NCBI RefSeq assembly: GCF_021173675.1 | Contig: NZ_JAIHON010000003.1 | Coordinates: 1 to 64,000, forward strand | Length of the DNA: 64,000 bases | Source: Streptomyces lincolnensis | GTDB lineage: Bacteria; Actinomycetota; Actinomycetes; Streptomycetales; Streptomycetaceae | Direction: 5' to 3' | Shown: one piece after another, positions 33,740-42,480 of the stretch | Position numbering within the stretch: position 1 is the stretch's first letter | Layout: every line of letters begins with the position of its first letter | Notes under the pieces: model-generated | Databases searched by the model: none | Told to the model about the DNA's origin: nothing | The model's input: only the letters and a program-made list of their open reading frames with translations | Program-made: the position numbers and the translations under genes

Positions 33740-35089
33740 ATGGCGGGGCGGAACGGGCGCACGGTACGCGACCTCAGACGGGCCAACCGCACGGCCGTAC
33801 TGCAACGGCTCTACTTCGACGGCCCCCTCAGCCGCTTCGAACTCGGCCCGGTGACCGGGCTCAGCTCCGGCTCGATCAGCAACGTCGTCGCGGACCTGGT
33901 CGCCGACGGCCTGCTGGAGGAGGCCGGCAGCGTCGAGTCCGACGGCGGACGCCCGCGCACCCTGCTGCGGGTCGCCCCCGGTAGCGGACACATGATCGGC
34001 GTGGACGTCGGCGAGACCCGGGTGCGCATCGAGCTGTTCGACCTCACCCTCACCGAACTCGCCCGCGCGGAACGCCCGTTGACCGACCAGGGCTACGAGG
34101 TCGAGGTCATCGTCGGGCACATCCGCGAGGGCATCGCCGAGGTGCTGGCGCAGGTCGGCCTCGCCCCCGAGCGGCTCCTCGGCGTCGGCATCGGCGTCCC
34201 CGGCATCGTGGAACACACCCCCGAGCGCGGCGCCGTCGTCCACGGGCAGACCATCGGCTGGGACGCCGTCCCGCTGGAGGAACTGCTCCGCGCCGGATCC
34301 CCCCTCCCGCACGACGTGCGGTACTTCATCGACAACGGTGCCCAGACCCTCGGCCAGGCCGAGATGTGGTTCGGCGGCGGACGCGGTGCCCGCAACGCCG
34401 TCGTGGTCCTCTTCGGCTCCGGCGTCGGCGCCTGCCTGGTCACCCCCGAGGTGGAGCACGGCCGGGCGGTGGAGTGGGGGCATCTGACGGTACGGGTGCG
34501 GGGGCGCCGGTGCCGCTGCGGCGCGCTCGGCTGCCTTGAGGCGTACGCCGGCGCCGAGTCCCTGCTGCAACGCTGGCGCGAAGAGGGCGGACGGCCCCCG
34601 GAGGAGGCCGACGAGGAGACCGCGCTGACCGCGATGCTGGCGGCGGCCTACCCGGCGGAGGGCACGGCGGCAGAGGGCGCGGAGGCAGAAGGCGCGGCGG
34701 CCGGGGGCACCGCGGCCGAGGGCACCGCGGCCGACCCGGTCGCCCTGGCCGTGCTGGAGGAGACGGCCGAGTACCTGGGTGCCGGCCTGTCCGACCTGAT
34801 CAACCTCTTCCAGCCCGAGCGCATCCTCATCGGCGGCTGGGCCGGGCTCCAGCTCGGCGCGCGGTTCCTGCCCGCCGTACGGCGCCACGCGATGTCGTAC
34901 GCCCTGCGGCACCCGGCGCAGAAGGTGACCGTCGAACTCGGCCGGCTCGGGCCCGACGCGGTGACCGTGGGCGCCGCCATCCTGCCGCTCGCCGACTTCT
35001 TCGGGCGCGGCGGCCGACGCCCCGAGCCCGCGCCCGAGGGGCCCGCGCCCGCCTGGCGCACCGCCCTGGAGGAGCGGGCGCCGCACTGA
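33740..35089 (+). CDS. ROK-family transcriptional regulator
   Basis: A 449-residue ROK repressor. MarR-like winged HTH at about residues 10-70 (RRANRTAVLQRLYFDGPLSR, ELGPVTGLSSGSISNVV), then a sugar-kinase-like domain with IGVDVGETRVRIELFD, the zinc motif CRCGALGCLEAY and LINLFQPERILIGG. No sugar operon is adjacent, so its target is unknown. Between the zinc motif and the last third lies a Gly/Ala/Glu low-complexity run (positions 34658-34738) not usual in the family. The ATG at 33740 follows GAGGAAGGGG. Confidence 0.9.
   Translation: MAGRNGRTVRDLRRANRTAVLQRLYFDGPLSRFELGPVTGLSSGSISNVVADLVADGLLEEAGSVESDGGRPRTLLRVAPGSGHMIGVDVGETRVRIELFDLTLTELARAERPLTDQGYEVEVIVGHIREGIAEVLAQVGLAPERLLGVGIGVPGIVEHTPERGAVVHGQTIGWDAVPLEELLRAGSPLPHDVRYFIDNGAQTLGQAEMWFGGGRGARNAVVVLFGSGVGACLVTPEVEHGRAVEWGHLTVRVRGRRCRCGALGCLEAYAGAESLLQRWREEGGRPPEEADEETALTAMLAAAYPAEGTAAEGAEAEGAAAGGTAAEGTAADPVALAVLEETAEYLGAGLSDLINLFQPERILIGGWAGLQLGARFLPAVRRHAMSYALRHPAQKVTVELGRLGPDAVTVGAAILPLADFFGRGGRRPEPAPEGPAPAWRTALEERAPH
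34658..34738 (+). repeat. Ala-Glu-Gly low-complexity insertion in the ROK gene
   Basis: Imperfect GAGGGCACCGCGGCC-type units encode runs such as AEGTAAEGAEAEGAAAGG. This looks like slippage-driven expansion in a surface loop. Confidence 0.6.
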
Positions 35090-35175
35090 CGTTTCGCCGG
35101 ACCCCGCGGAGGTACTCGCCGCACTTGGCTCGCAGCTGAGCCTCGTACCAGGTGACCAGGTGAAAGGAGCACGTC

Positions 35176-35472
35176 GTGGCCGCCCACCGCAGCGAAGGAC
35201 CCGGCGAGAACGGTGCGCCCATCCCGCGCGACCTGCCGGACCAGCAGGCGCACGACGGCGAGGACCCCTGGGAGGTCGGCGCCGGCCGGGGGCAGGGCGA
35301 CACGGTCGACACCACCGAGGCCGCGGACGCCGAAGCCGAAGGGGCCGAAGGGGCCGAGGACTCCGGCGCGGACGTGCCCGACACGGACGAGTCGGGGACG
35401 GGCAGGCGCGGCGCGCCACGCTCGGGCGCGGTGCACGCGGAACACCCGGTGCCGGACGAGTCGTCGGCCTGA
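35176..35472 (+). CDS. Small acidic hypothetical protein
   Basis: A 98-residue, very acidic protein with no hydrophobic core (DLPDQQAHDGEDPWEVG, EAADAEAEGAEGAEDSG), probably intrinsically disordered. The GTG at 35176 has AAAGGAGC 6 nt upstream, a strong site that supports real translation. Convergent with the epimerase gene. Similar short acidic proteins are frequent in streptomycetes; no function is known. Confidence 0.6.
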   Translation: MAAHRSEGPGENGAPIPRDLPDQQAHDGEDPWEVGAGRGQGDTVDTTEAADAEAEGAEGAEDSGADVPDTDESGTGRRGAPRSGAVHAEHPVPDESSA

Positions 35473-35495
35473 GCGCCGACGCCGACGGCTCCCCG

Positions 35496-36524
35496 TCAGC
35501 CCACCTTGCGGCCCTTCAGCGGTTCCGTCCGTGCCCCCGCCCCCTGCTGCATGCCCTGGAGGAACTCCTCCAGCACCTCGGTCGCGGTGTGCTCCGGGCG
35601 CCAGCGGAGTTCCGTGCGGGCGCGGGTGCAGTCCATCAGGGGGAGCCGGAGGACCGCGTCGAACAGGTGCGGGGAGGCGGGCAGCAGGTGCAGGCCCCAG
35701 GCGGCGGCGATCGCCGAGCGGGCCGCGGCGCGCGGCAGCCGTACCGGGCGGGCGCCGAGCATCTCGCCGAGCAGCTCCGCGTCGACCGGCGGCTCGCCCG
35801 CCAGGTTGAAGGCGCCGCGCACGTCCGAGCGCAGCGCGAGCCGGTAGGCGTCGGCCGCGTCGTCGGTGTGCAGTGCCTGCACCCGCAGACCCGGGATGTC
35901 GGGCAGGAACGGCAGCAGCTCCGGGCGCGCCAGCGGGCCCGGAAGGAAGCGGCCGCCGAAGATCCTGCGCTGCTCGCTCGCCGACTCCCGCTTGAAGAGG
36001 AAGGCCGGCCGCATCCGCACCACCCGCACGCTCGGACGGTCCCGCTCGAACGTGTCCAGGGCACGCTCCAGATAGGCCTTCTCCCGGCAGTACGCCGCGT
36101 CCGGCCAGCCGTGCGTCGGCCACGACTCGTCCACCGCGTGCCCCTTGGGCCCGGGGGAGTACGCGCCGACGGACGACGCGTGCACCAGCGTCGGCACCCC
36201 GGCCGCGGCCACCGCGTCGAACACCCGCATGGAGCCGAGGACGTTCGTGCGCCAGGTGGTCGCCGGATCGTGCGTGGGCTGGAACGCCCAGGCCAGATGG
36301 ACCACCGCGGCGGCCCCCTCGAACTCCTTGACCAGATCGGCCTGGTCGGACGCCAGGTCGACGGCCGACCACTCGGTCTTCGGCGGCGACCAGTCGGGGA
36401 TCCGGCGGGCCAGGCCCCGCACGGACCCGACCTCCGGGTCCTCGCTCAGGAGGCGCACCAGGCTGGTGCCCACGTTGCCGGTGGCACCCGTGACGACGAT
36501 CCTGCTGCCCGTTGAAGTGCTCAC
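35496..36524 (-). CDS. NAD-dependent epimerase/dehydratase-family protein
   Basis: A 342-residue extended short-chain dehydrogenase. The N-terminus has VVTGATGNVGTSLVRLL (GxxGxxG), with HLAW, and SSVGAYSPG then the catalytic-type YCREK (YxxxK). The substrate is unknown; relatives act on nucleotide sugars or ketides. The GTG at 36524 has AAGGAG 6 nt upstream. It is divergent from the dipeptidase gene with only 67 bp between starts. Confidence 0.85.
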   Translation of the reverse strand: MSTSTGSRIVVTGATGNVGTSLVRLLSEDPEVGSVRGLARRIPDWSPPKTEWSAVDLASDQADLVKEFEGAAAVVHLAWAFQPTHDPATTWRTNVLGSMRVFDAVAAAGVPTLVHASSVGAYSPGPKGHAVDESWPTHGWPDAAYCREKAYLERALDTFERDRPSVRVVRMRPAFLFKRESASEQRRIFGGRFLPGPLARPELLPFLPDIPGLRVQALHTDDAADAYRLALRSDVRGAFNLAGEPPVDAELLGEMLGARPVRLPRAAARSAIAAAWGLHLLPASPHLFDAVLRLPLMDCTRARTELRWRPEHTATEVLEEFLQGMQQGAGARTEPLKGRKVG

Positions 36525-36591
36525 CTTCGGCTCCTTACGGACGCTGGGCCTGCGGAGACGCCCGAGTACCCGGGTGGGAGATGATCACTCC

Positions 36592-37251
36592 ATGAGTGAG
36601 ATCATCCTGATGTGCGACGCCCGGGTCGCCGCGGTGGCCGTCGAGGAGTGCGGTGAGCCGCTCGTGGACGTGAGCGGGTCCCTGCTCGTCGACGACCGCA
36701 AGCACAAGGACTCTCTCGGAGCGGAGATCCACCTCCGGCGGGGCGTCCTGGACCGGCTGCTGCGGGCGCAGTCCCTGCTGCCCGACGGGCTGCGGCTGCT
36801 GTTCGTCGAGGGGTACCGGCCGCCGGCCCTTCAGCGGCGGTACTTCGAGCGGTACGCCGACGGGTTGCGGGCCGCGCATCCGGACTGGGACGCGGATCGG
36901 ATCCGCAGCGCGGCCAGTCGGTACGTGTCGCCGCCGGAGATCGCCCCGCACACGGCCGGGGCCGCCGTCGACCTGACGCTCGCCGACGCGGACGGGCGTG
37001 AACTCGATCTCGGTACGGCCATGAACGCCAGTCCCGAGGAGAGCGAGGGGGCCTGTTACACCGACGCGGCCGGCATCTCCGAGGAGGCCAGGGCCAACCG
37101 GGCGGTGCTGGGCAGGGCGCTGGGCGCGGCCGGGCTCGTCAACTACCCCACGGAGTGGTGGCATTGGTCGTACGGGGACCGGTACTGGGCGCTGGCGACG
37201 GGTGCGGGCGCCGCCCTGTACGGGCCCAGGGAACCGGACTTGGACGCCTGA
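36592..37251 (+). CDS. VanX-like D-Ala-D-Ala dipeptidase (M15D)
   Basis: A 219-residue zinc peptidase. The metal and catalytic motifs are PHTAGAAVDL (SxHxxGxAxD type) and EWWHWSYG, with LFVEGYRPPALQRRYF (catalytic Arg) upstream. VanX-type enzymes cleave D-Ala-D-Ala in vancomycin resistance or in cell-wall turnover; no vanHA genes are adjacent, so a housekeeping peptide-scavenging role is more likely. The ATG at 36592 is preceded by GGGAG at about 11 nt. Confidence 0.85.
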   Translation: MSEIILMCDARVAAVAVEECGEPLVDVSGSLLVDDRKHKDSLGAEIHLRRGVLDRLLRAQSLLPDGLRLLFVEGYRPPALQRRYFERYADGLRAAHPDWDADRIRSAASRYVSPPEIAPHTAGAAVDLTLADADGRELDLGTAMNASPEESEGACYTDAAGISEEARANRAVLGRALGAAGLVNYPTEWWHWSYGDRYWALATGAGAALYGPREPDLDA

Positions 37252-37255
37252 GAGT

Positions 37256-37287
37256 TCGGCGCCTGTCTGTCGTCGGCGCCTGTCCGT
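37256..37287. repeat. Direct repeat TCGGCGCCTGTCYGT (two copies)
   Basis: Copies at 37256-37270 and 37273-37287 in the short convergent gap between the dipeptidase and DUF6215 genes. They differ at one base. No other function is apparent. Confidence 0.5.
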
Positions 37288-37304
37288 CGGCGGCAGAGGG
37301 ACCG

Positions 37305-37994
37305 TCAGGTTCCGTCCCAGCCCGGGATCGTGGGCAGGACCTGTTCCGCCACGCGGAGCAGGGTCTCGTCGGCGGGGGGCATGCCGTCCTCGCGGAAGAC
37401 GGTGAGCTCGTAGGAGCCGCCGCGGTCCTGGGCGGTCTGGGCTATGACGAGGCTGCGGGCGGGGACGCCGGGGCCGCTCTCGGAGCCGTCGCCGCCGAGG
37501 TTGAAGCGGAGGGCGATGGTCTGGGTGGTGTAGAGGACGGCGGGGCGGCCCAGGACGGTTCGGGGCTCCGCCGTCCGCCCCAGGTACGCGCCCTCCTCGG
37601 CGACGGCGAGACCGTCGTAGGTCGCCGAGAGCTTCACGGTGTAGGTCTCGAACGTGACCTCACCCGAGGGAGTGGCGGTCCTGGTGCCGTCGCCGGAGGT
37701 GAAGTAGCTGTCGCTGCCGCCCGCGGTCCTCGCCCGCTCCGTCGGCGTCCCCAGGAGGGTCGCCAGGTCGGGTCGGTTCAGGGCCGTGCAGAGCTGGTCC
37801 CCCGAGACGTTGCCGGCGGGCAGGGCCCCGGCGGTGCTCGACGGTGAGCAGGTGGCCGGCTCGTCGGCCGGGTGCGTCTCCCGGGGGTCGAACGCCCACA
37901 GGGCCGCCCCCATGCCCCCGATGAGCACCACCGCCGTGATGGCCTGGGCCGCCGTGTTCGGTCTCTTCTCGGACACGGCGAAGTCGTCGCCCAT
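37305..37994 (-). CDS. DUF6215 membrane-anchored protein
   Basis: A 229-residue protein with one N-terminal membrane segment (residues about 17-37, AAQAITAVVLIGGMGAALWAF) and an extracytoplasmic domain containing Cys-Cys (CSPSSTAG, QLCTAL) and GRPAVLYTTQTIALRFNLGG. This matches the streptomycete DUF6215 family; function is unknown. The ATG at 37994 follows GGTGGGGAAAC. It forms a single-gene unit. Confidence 0.75.
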   Translation of the reverse strand: MGDDFAVSEKRPNTAAQAITAVVLIGGMGAALWAFDPRETHPADEPATCSPSSTAGALPAGNVSGDQLCTALNRPDLATLLGTPTERARTAGGSDSYFTSGDGTRTATPSGEVTFETYTVKLSATYDGLAVAEEGAYLGRTAEPRTVLGRPAVLYTTQTIALRFNLGGDGSESGPGVPARSLVIAQTAQDRGGSYELTVFREDGMPPADETLLRVAEQVLPTIPGWDGT

Positions 37995-38080
37995 GTTTCC
38001 CCACCCCCGGTGAACGCGCCCCCTGCGCCGGGGCAGCGTAACCGGTGATCGTTCGGCGGGGAAGCGGTAGCCGTGGGGCG

Positions 38081-39043
38081 TCAGGCCGCGAAGGCGTTCA
38101 CGCCCGTCAGCTCGGCCGACACCTCCCACAGGCGGGCCGCCTGTTCGGGATCGACGGCCCAGTCCTTGACGCCGGAGCGGTCGTCGTCGGCCGTGGCGGG
38201 CTCGGCAATGTCGCAGTCCTCCAGGTAGACGCCGCCCATGGCGGCGAGCTGCGGCGAGGTGGCGGCCCACACCTGGGTGGCGGCGCCCTGCTCGGGGGTC
38301 TTGAAGAGCTCGGGGGTGAGCAGCGCGCCGTTCTCGTCGATCCAGCCGCGCTCGATCATCTCCGCCTGGGACAGGTGCCGCTGGAGCGGGGTCATGATGC
38401 CGCCCGGGTGCAGGGAGAACGCGCGGACGCCGGCGTCGCGGGCGAGCCGGTCGAGGTGGACGGCGAACAGGACGTTCGCGGTCTTGGCCTGGCCGTAGGC
38501 CTGCCACTTGTCGTAGTCCCGGGCCCAGTGGAGGTCGTCCCAGCGGATGCCGGAGAAGTGGTGGCCGCGCGAGGAGACGGAGACGACCCGGGCGCCGCCG
38601 GGTGCGATGGCCGGCCACAGACGGTTGACCAGGGCGAAGTGGCCGAGGTGGTTGGTGGCGAACTGGGCCTCCCAGCCGGGACCCACGCGGGTCTCCGGGC
38701 AGGCCATGATCCCCGCGTTGTCAATCATCAGGTCGACCGTGCGGCCCGAGGCGAGGAAGCGCTCGGCGAAGGCCCGCACGCTCTCCAGGTCGCCGAGGTC
38801 GAGCTCGTCCACCTCGACGCCGTCGAGACCCGACAGGGCTTCCCGCGCGACGGCGGGGCGGCGGGCCGGAACGACGACGCGGGCGCCGGCCCCGGTCAAC
38901 GACCGCGTGGTCTCCAGGCCGAGTCCCGAGTAGCCGCCGGTGACGATCGCGAGCCGTCCGGTCAGGTCGATACCGGCGAGGACCTCGTCGGCGGTGCTCG
39001 TCGCACCGAATCCGGATCCGATCTTGTGCTGTGCAGTGCTCAT
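38081..39043 (-). CDS. SDR-family NAD(P)-dependent oxidoreductase
   Basis: A 320-residue classical-type short-chain dehydrogenase resembling retinol dehydrogenase/WW-domain oxidoreductase-like bacterial enzymes. The cofactor site is VTGGYSGLGLETTRSL, then IDNAGIM and NHLGHFALVNRL; the catalytic motif is SSRGHHF with YGQAKTAN. The substrate is unknown. The ATG at 39043 lacks a ribosome site, but a -10 box lies 7 nt upstream, so the transcript is probably leaderless. Confidence 0.87.
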   Translation of the reverse strand: MSTAQHKIGSGFGATSTADEVLAGIDLTGRLAIVTGGYSGLGLETTRSLTGAGARVVVPARRPAVAREALSGLDGVEVDELDLGDLESVRAFAERFLASGRTVDLMIDNAGIMACPETRVGPGWEAQFATNHLGHFALVNRLWPAIAPGGARVVSVSSRGHHFSGIRWDDLHWARDYDKWQAYGQAKTANVLFAVHLDRLARDAGVRAFSLHPGGIMTPLQRHLSQAEMIERGWIDENGALLTPELFKTPEQGAATQVWAATSPQLAAMGGVYLEDCDIAEPATADDDRSGVKDWAVDPEQAARLWEVSAELTGVNAFAA

Positions 39044-39050
39044 GCCCGGA

Positions 39051-39081
39051 ACGCTACGAATTGGAGTGCTCTCGAAGTCAA
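39051..39081 (-). promoter_or_regulatory. Leaderless promoter of the SDR gene
   Basis: Minus strand TTGACT (39081-39076), a 19-nt spacer and TAGCGT (39056-39051), then 7 nt to the ATG. Confidence 0.5.
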
Positions 39082-39119
39082 ACGCCGTCGAGGGCGGCGC
39101 AGCCCCCGAACAGAGGAAA

Positions 39120-39152
39120 GCCCCGACCGGACGGGGGAATCGCGGTCGGGGC
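39120..39152 (-). terminator. Rho-independent-type terminator downstream of FUSC gene
   Basis: GCCCCGACCG (39120-39129) pairs perfectly with CGGTCGGGGC (39143-39152), loop 13 nt. On the minus strand the stem is followed by CTTTCCTCT, a pyrimidine-rich tail. It probably ends the FUSC transcript. The rest of the 296-bp gap (39044-39339) shows no convincing gene. Confidence 0.65.
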
Positions 39153-39339
39153 GGTCAAGGTGTGGGTGCGGATGGCGGTCGCCTCTCGGCGAAAGGCTCC
39201 ACAGGGCTTCAGCCGGACGATCGTCCCTGTGGGCAAAAGGTGAGGCCCGGGGACACTGTCCCATCCACACCCACGGCTTGTTCAACGGGCAACCACCCTG
39301 AGGTGTTCCCCGGTCCGTCCCGTTCTGGGGTGAGCCGCG

Positions 39340-40545
39340 TCACCCCGTCCGGTCGTCCGGGACGGTCTCGCTCCACAGGTTCTCGGCCTGCAACAACAAG
39401 GTGCCCAGGACGGTCGCGCGGGCGGCGGCGTGCGCGGCCTGTTCCCGCAGCCCTTCCTGCAGACGCTCGTGCTCCGCCCACATGGCGTCCTTGACCCGGT
39501 CGGCCGTCCTGCCGTCCGGCCCCGCCCCGTCGGAGGCGTCGAGCAGACGACCGCTCTCCGCACGGCACGCGTCCCCGATGAGCTCCAGCAGCCGGGCGCA
39601 GGAGCGCAGCGCCGGGCCGTCGGGCGGGGCGGGCGTGCGGTCCTCGTCGGCCGCCACGGCGAGGGTTCTGGTCAGCGCGCCGATGTGCCCGGTGACCCGG
39701 CCCCAGCGCTCGTCCTCGCTCTCCGGCGGCAGGGACTTCGGAGCTCTGCGGACGGCGAGCAGCGGCCCGGACGCCAGCCGCAGGCTCTCCCTGCTCCAGC
39801 CGCGCGCCGACCTGAGGGCCTCCAGCCGCCGTTCCAGCCGCGCCGAGTCGTGCGACCAGCCGGCCGCGACCTGGGCGTCCCACTCGGTGTCCCGCAGATC
39901 GCCGGCGATCGTGTGCAGCAGGTCGCCCGCTTCCCGGGCCAGCGCCGAGAGGTTCTCCCGTACGTCGCGCAGGTGCACCGGCGGCAGGATCAGCGCGTTG
40001 ACGGCGACACCGATGACGGCGCCCAGTGCCGCCTGTCCGACGCGGTGGCCGACCGCCGACGCCGAGACGCTGCCCGAGGCGAGGGTGAACACCGCGGTCG
40101 TCGCCCCGTAGATGCCCTGGTCACCGAAGCGGGACCAGTTCGCGAGCAGCATCAGCACCGGCATGGACAGCGCCAGCGCGCCCAGCGTGTCGTCGGTGAG
40201 CACCTGGGCCGCCGACGCCAGCAGCGTGCCGGCGCAGATCGCCGTCCACTGCTGCGCGGCCTGCCGCAGCGAGCTGTACACGGTGGCCTGCACCAGCACC
40301 AGCGCCACCCACGGTGCCATCAGGGCCATCGGGTCGCCCAGCCAGACGCTCGCCACGGACCAGGCCAGCAGGGCCGCCGCGGCCGCCTTCAGCGACTGCA
40401 CGACCAGATCCCGCTCCCGCCCCGGCCCCCGCCAGGCGGCCCGGGCGGCGCGGCCCACGGAGCCCGCCTCCCGGCGCAGCGCGTCGACGGCACGGGAGAG
40501 GGGGCGGAGGCCGCGGGGTCGTACCGCATCTGTCACACGGGTCAT
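39340..40545 (-). CDS. FUSC-family (aromatic acid exporter-like) membrane protein
   Basis: A 401-residue protein, paralogue in type to the one at 18327. The N-terminal half has membrane segments (LKAAAAALLAWSVASVWLG, WVALVLVQATVYSSL, GVAVNALILPPV) and the C-terminal half is soluble and helical. Family members form half-exporters for aromatic or hydrophobic acids. No regulator or pathway gene is adjacent. The protein begins with a basic, Arg-rich stretch of about 45 residues that would face the cytoplasm. Confidence 0.78.
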   Translation of the reverse strand: MTRVTDAVRPRGLRPLSRAVDALRREAGSVGRAARAAWRGPGRERDLVVQSLKAAAAALLAWSVASVWLGDPMALMAPWVALVLVQATVYSSLRQAAQQWTAICAGTLLASAAQVLTDDTLGALALSMPVLMLLANWSRFGDQGIYGATTAVFTLASGSVSASAVGHRVGQAALGAVIGVAVNALILPPVHLRDVRENLSALAREAGDLLHTIAGDLRDTEWDAQVAAGWSHDSARLERRLEALRSARGWSRESLRLASGPLLAVRRAPKSLPPESEDERWGRVTGHIGALTRTLAVAADEDRTPAPPDGPALRSCARLLELIGDACRAESGRLLDASDGAGPDGRTADRVKDAMWAEHERLQEGLREQAAHAAARATVLGTLLLQAENLWSETVPDDRTG

Positions 40546-40604
40546 GGGCAGTGGGTATCCGCCCTGGTCGACTCGTCACGCGACGGTGTCGGCCGCCACC
40601 CGGG

Positions 40605-41261
40605 TCAGGCCAGCGGGCTCTTCGCCAGCGACGCCAGCAGATCCGCCGGGTCGGCGTAGATCGCCGTCGCGCCCGCCTCCTCCAGGTCGGTGCGGGGGAT
40701 GCCGCCGCACAGGACGCCCACGCAGCGGACGCCGGCGCGGCTGCCCGCGCGCATGTCCCAGACCGTGTCGCCGACGAAGACGGCGTGCTCGGCGGAGACA
40801 CCGGCGAGTTCGAGGGCGTGTTCGACCGGTTCGGGGGCGGGCTTGCCCTCGGAGACGTCGTCGGCGCTCGCGGTGTCGGCGATCGCGTCGTCCGCGTCGA
40901 TGGCGCGGCGCAGCGCGGAGAGTTCGGCGCCACCCGCCGAGGTGGCGAGGACGACGGTCCAGCCGTCGCGGTGCAGGCGCCGCAGCAGCCGGCCGGCGTC
41001 CGGCAGGGCGGGCAGCCGGTCGAAGTACTGCCCGTACAGGGCCTTGTGGGCGGCGCTCAGTTCCTCGTCCCGGCTCCGGTCCCGGCCGTCGCCCAGGAGG
41101 TGCGCGATCAGGTCGGTGGAGCCGAGCCCGACCGCCCGGTGGACGGCGTGCATGGGCACCCGGTGCCCGGCCTGCCGGAAGGCCTCCCACCAGGTCGCCA
41201 CGTGAAGGTGGTTGGTGTCGACGAGGGTCCCGTCGACGTCGAACACCGCGGCCCGTCCCAT
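40605..41261 (-). CDS. HAD-superfamily hydrolase (phosphatase)
   Basis: A 218-residue subfamily IA HAD enzyme. Motif I is FDVDGTLVDTN (nucleophile Asp), motif II is LATSAGG, motif III includes GKPAPEP and motif IV FVGDTVWDM. It resembles phosphoglycolate phosphatase/beta-phosphoglucomutase types but the substrate cannot be set. The ATG at 41261 has GAAGGGA 8 nt upstream; a longer start at 41315 is less likely. It lies in a minus-strand run after the HhH-PHP gene. Confidence 0.87.
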   Translation of the reverse strand: MGRAAVFDVDGTLVDTNHLHVATWWEAFRQAGHRVPMHAVHRAVGLGSTDLIAHLLGDGRDRSRDEELSAAHKALYGQYFDRLPALPDAGRLLRRLHRDGWTVVLATSAGGAELSALRRAIDADDAIADTASADDVSEGKPAPEPVEHALELAGVSAEHAVFVGDTVWDMRAGSRAGVRCVGVLCGGIPRTDLEEAGATAIYADPADLLASLAKSPLA

Positions 41262-41316
41262 GCGCCCGTTCCCTTCGCTGCCTGCGCCCGTCACTGCGTA
41301 CCGCCCGGGTACCACG

Positions 41317-42354
41317 TCAGCCGCCCGCCACTCGGTCCGGAGTGCGCCCCTCGCGGGTCCAGGCCAGCAGTTCGTCGGCGGACCACGTGGTGACCACCCG
41401 CTCCGCGGGCACCCCGCACTCCTCGGCCCGCTCGCACCCGTGGATCTGCCAGTCCAGCTGGCCGGGCGCGTGCGCGTCGGTGTCGATCGAGAACAGCACG
41501 CCCGCCTCGACGGCCCGGCGCAGCAGCCGCCGCGGCGGGTCGAGCCGCTCGGGCCGGCTGTTGATCTCCACGGCCGTCCCGGACGCGGCGCACGCGGCGA
41601 ACACCGCCTCCGCGTCGAACTCCGACTCCGGCCGTCCCCGTCCCGTCACCAGCCGCCCGGTGCAGTGCCCGAGCACGTCGGCGTGCGGATCGCGGACGGC
41701 GGCCACCATGCGCCGGGTCATCGAGCGGGCGTCCATCCGCAACTTGGAGTGCACGGACACCACCACGACGTCCAGCCGCTCCAACAGCTCCGGCTCCTGG
41801 TCCAGGGAGCCGTCGTCGAGGATGTCGCACTCGATGCCGGTCAGCAGCCGGAACGGCGCCCAGGTCTCGTTGAGCTCCGCCACCACGTCCAGCTGCCGCC
41901 GCAGCCGCTCAGGCGACAGACCGCGCGCCACCGTCAGGCGCGGCGAGTGGTCGGTGAGCACGGCCCACTCGTGGCCGAGCTCCGCCGCGGCCCGGCCCAT
42001 CGCCTCGACGGGGCTGCCGCCGTCGGACCAGTCGGAGTGCAGATGGCAGTCCCCGCGCAGCAACGCCCGCAGCGTCGAGCCGCCCCCGGTGAGCGGTGCG
42101 TCGGCCTCGCCCTGGAGCTTCTCCAGATAGCCCGGCACCCGGTCCTCCAGGGCCTCGCGCACCGCCTGTGCCGTCTTGGGGCCGACCCCCTTGAGGTCCT
42201 CCAGCGTCCCGGCCCGCGCACGGTCGCGGATCTCGCCCTCGGGGAGTTCCGACAGCACCCGGGCCGCCGTACGGAAGGCGCGCACGCGGTACGTCGGCGC
42301 GCGGGACCGCTCCAGCAGGAAGGCGATCCGGTCCAGAGCCTCGACGGGGTCCAT
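41317..42354 (-). CDS. PHP-domain protein with N-terminal HhH domain (PolX-like, lacking polymerase palm)
   Basis: A 345-residue protein. Residues 1-80 resemble the 8-kDa/HhH domain of family X polymerases (IAFLLERSRAPTYRVRAFRTA, LKGVGPKTAQAV). Residues about 100-330 are a PHP phosphoesterase with metal ligands in DCHLHSDWSDG, LTDHSPR, GIECDIL, VVSVHSK, HCTGR and SIDTDAH. Full-length bacterial PolX has a nucleotidyltransferase palm between these parts; here it is absent, so a nuclease or phosphatase role in DNA repair is more likely than synthesis. GGAGG precedes the ATG at 42354. Confidence 0.85.
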   Translation of the reverse strand: MDPVEALDRIAFLLERSRAPTYRVRAFRTAARVLSELPEGEIRDRARAGTLEDLKGVGPKTAQAVREALEDRVPGYLEKLQGEADAPLTGGGSTLRALLRGDCHLHSDWSDGGSPVEAMGRAAAELGHEWAVLTDHSPRLTVARGLSPERLRRQLDVVAELNETWAPFRLLTGIECDILDDGSLDQEPELLERLDVVVVSVHSKLRMDARSMTRRMVAAVRDPHADVLGHCTGRLVTGRGRPESEFDAEAVFAACAASGTAVEINSRPERLDPPRRLLRRAVEAGVLFSIDTDAHAPGQLDWQIHGCERAEECGVPAERVVTTWSADELLAWTREGRTPDRVAGG

Positions 42355-42411
42355 CGCCACCTCCACCTCCAGAGTTCCCCAGCTCCCCGGGGGCCGCACG
42401 GCGTGCGCGCG

Positions 42412-42436
42412 GTTTGTCCGGTACGCGACCGGGTAC
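42412..42436 (+). promoter_or_regulatory. Sigma-B-like stress promoter
   Basis: GTTT (42412-42415), 15 nt, GGGTAC (42431-42436) fits the Streptomyces coelicolor sigma-B consensus GNNT-N14-16-GGGTAC/T. It lies 44 nt upstream of the SDR start codon. Confidence 0.55.
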
Positions 42437-42480
42437 TGCGATGCCTCATCACCTCGACCGCGTCCACGAGGAGGCCTGCC

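Noticed and set aside
36592..37251. Vancomycin-resistance cluster
   Set aside because: VanX-like dipeptidase and a distant VanZ protein occur without vanH, vanA or vanRS; they are unlinked.
39044..39339. Small frames in the SDR/FUSC gap (for example minus 39285-39040)
   Set aside because: Low-complexity translations, no ribosome site, and a clear terminator hairpin occupies the middle of the gap.
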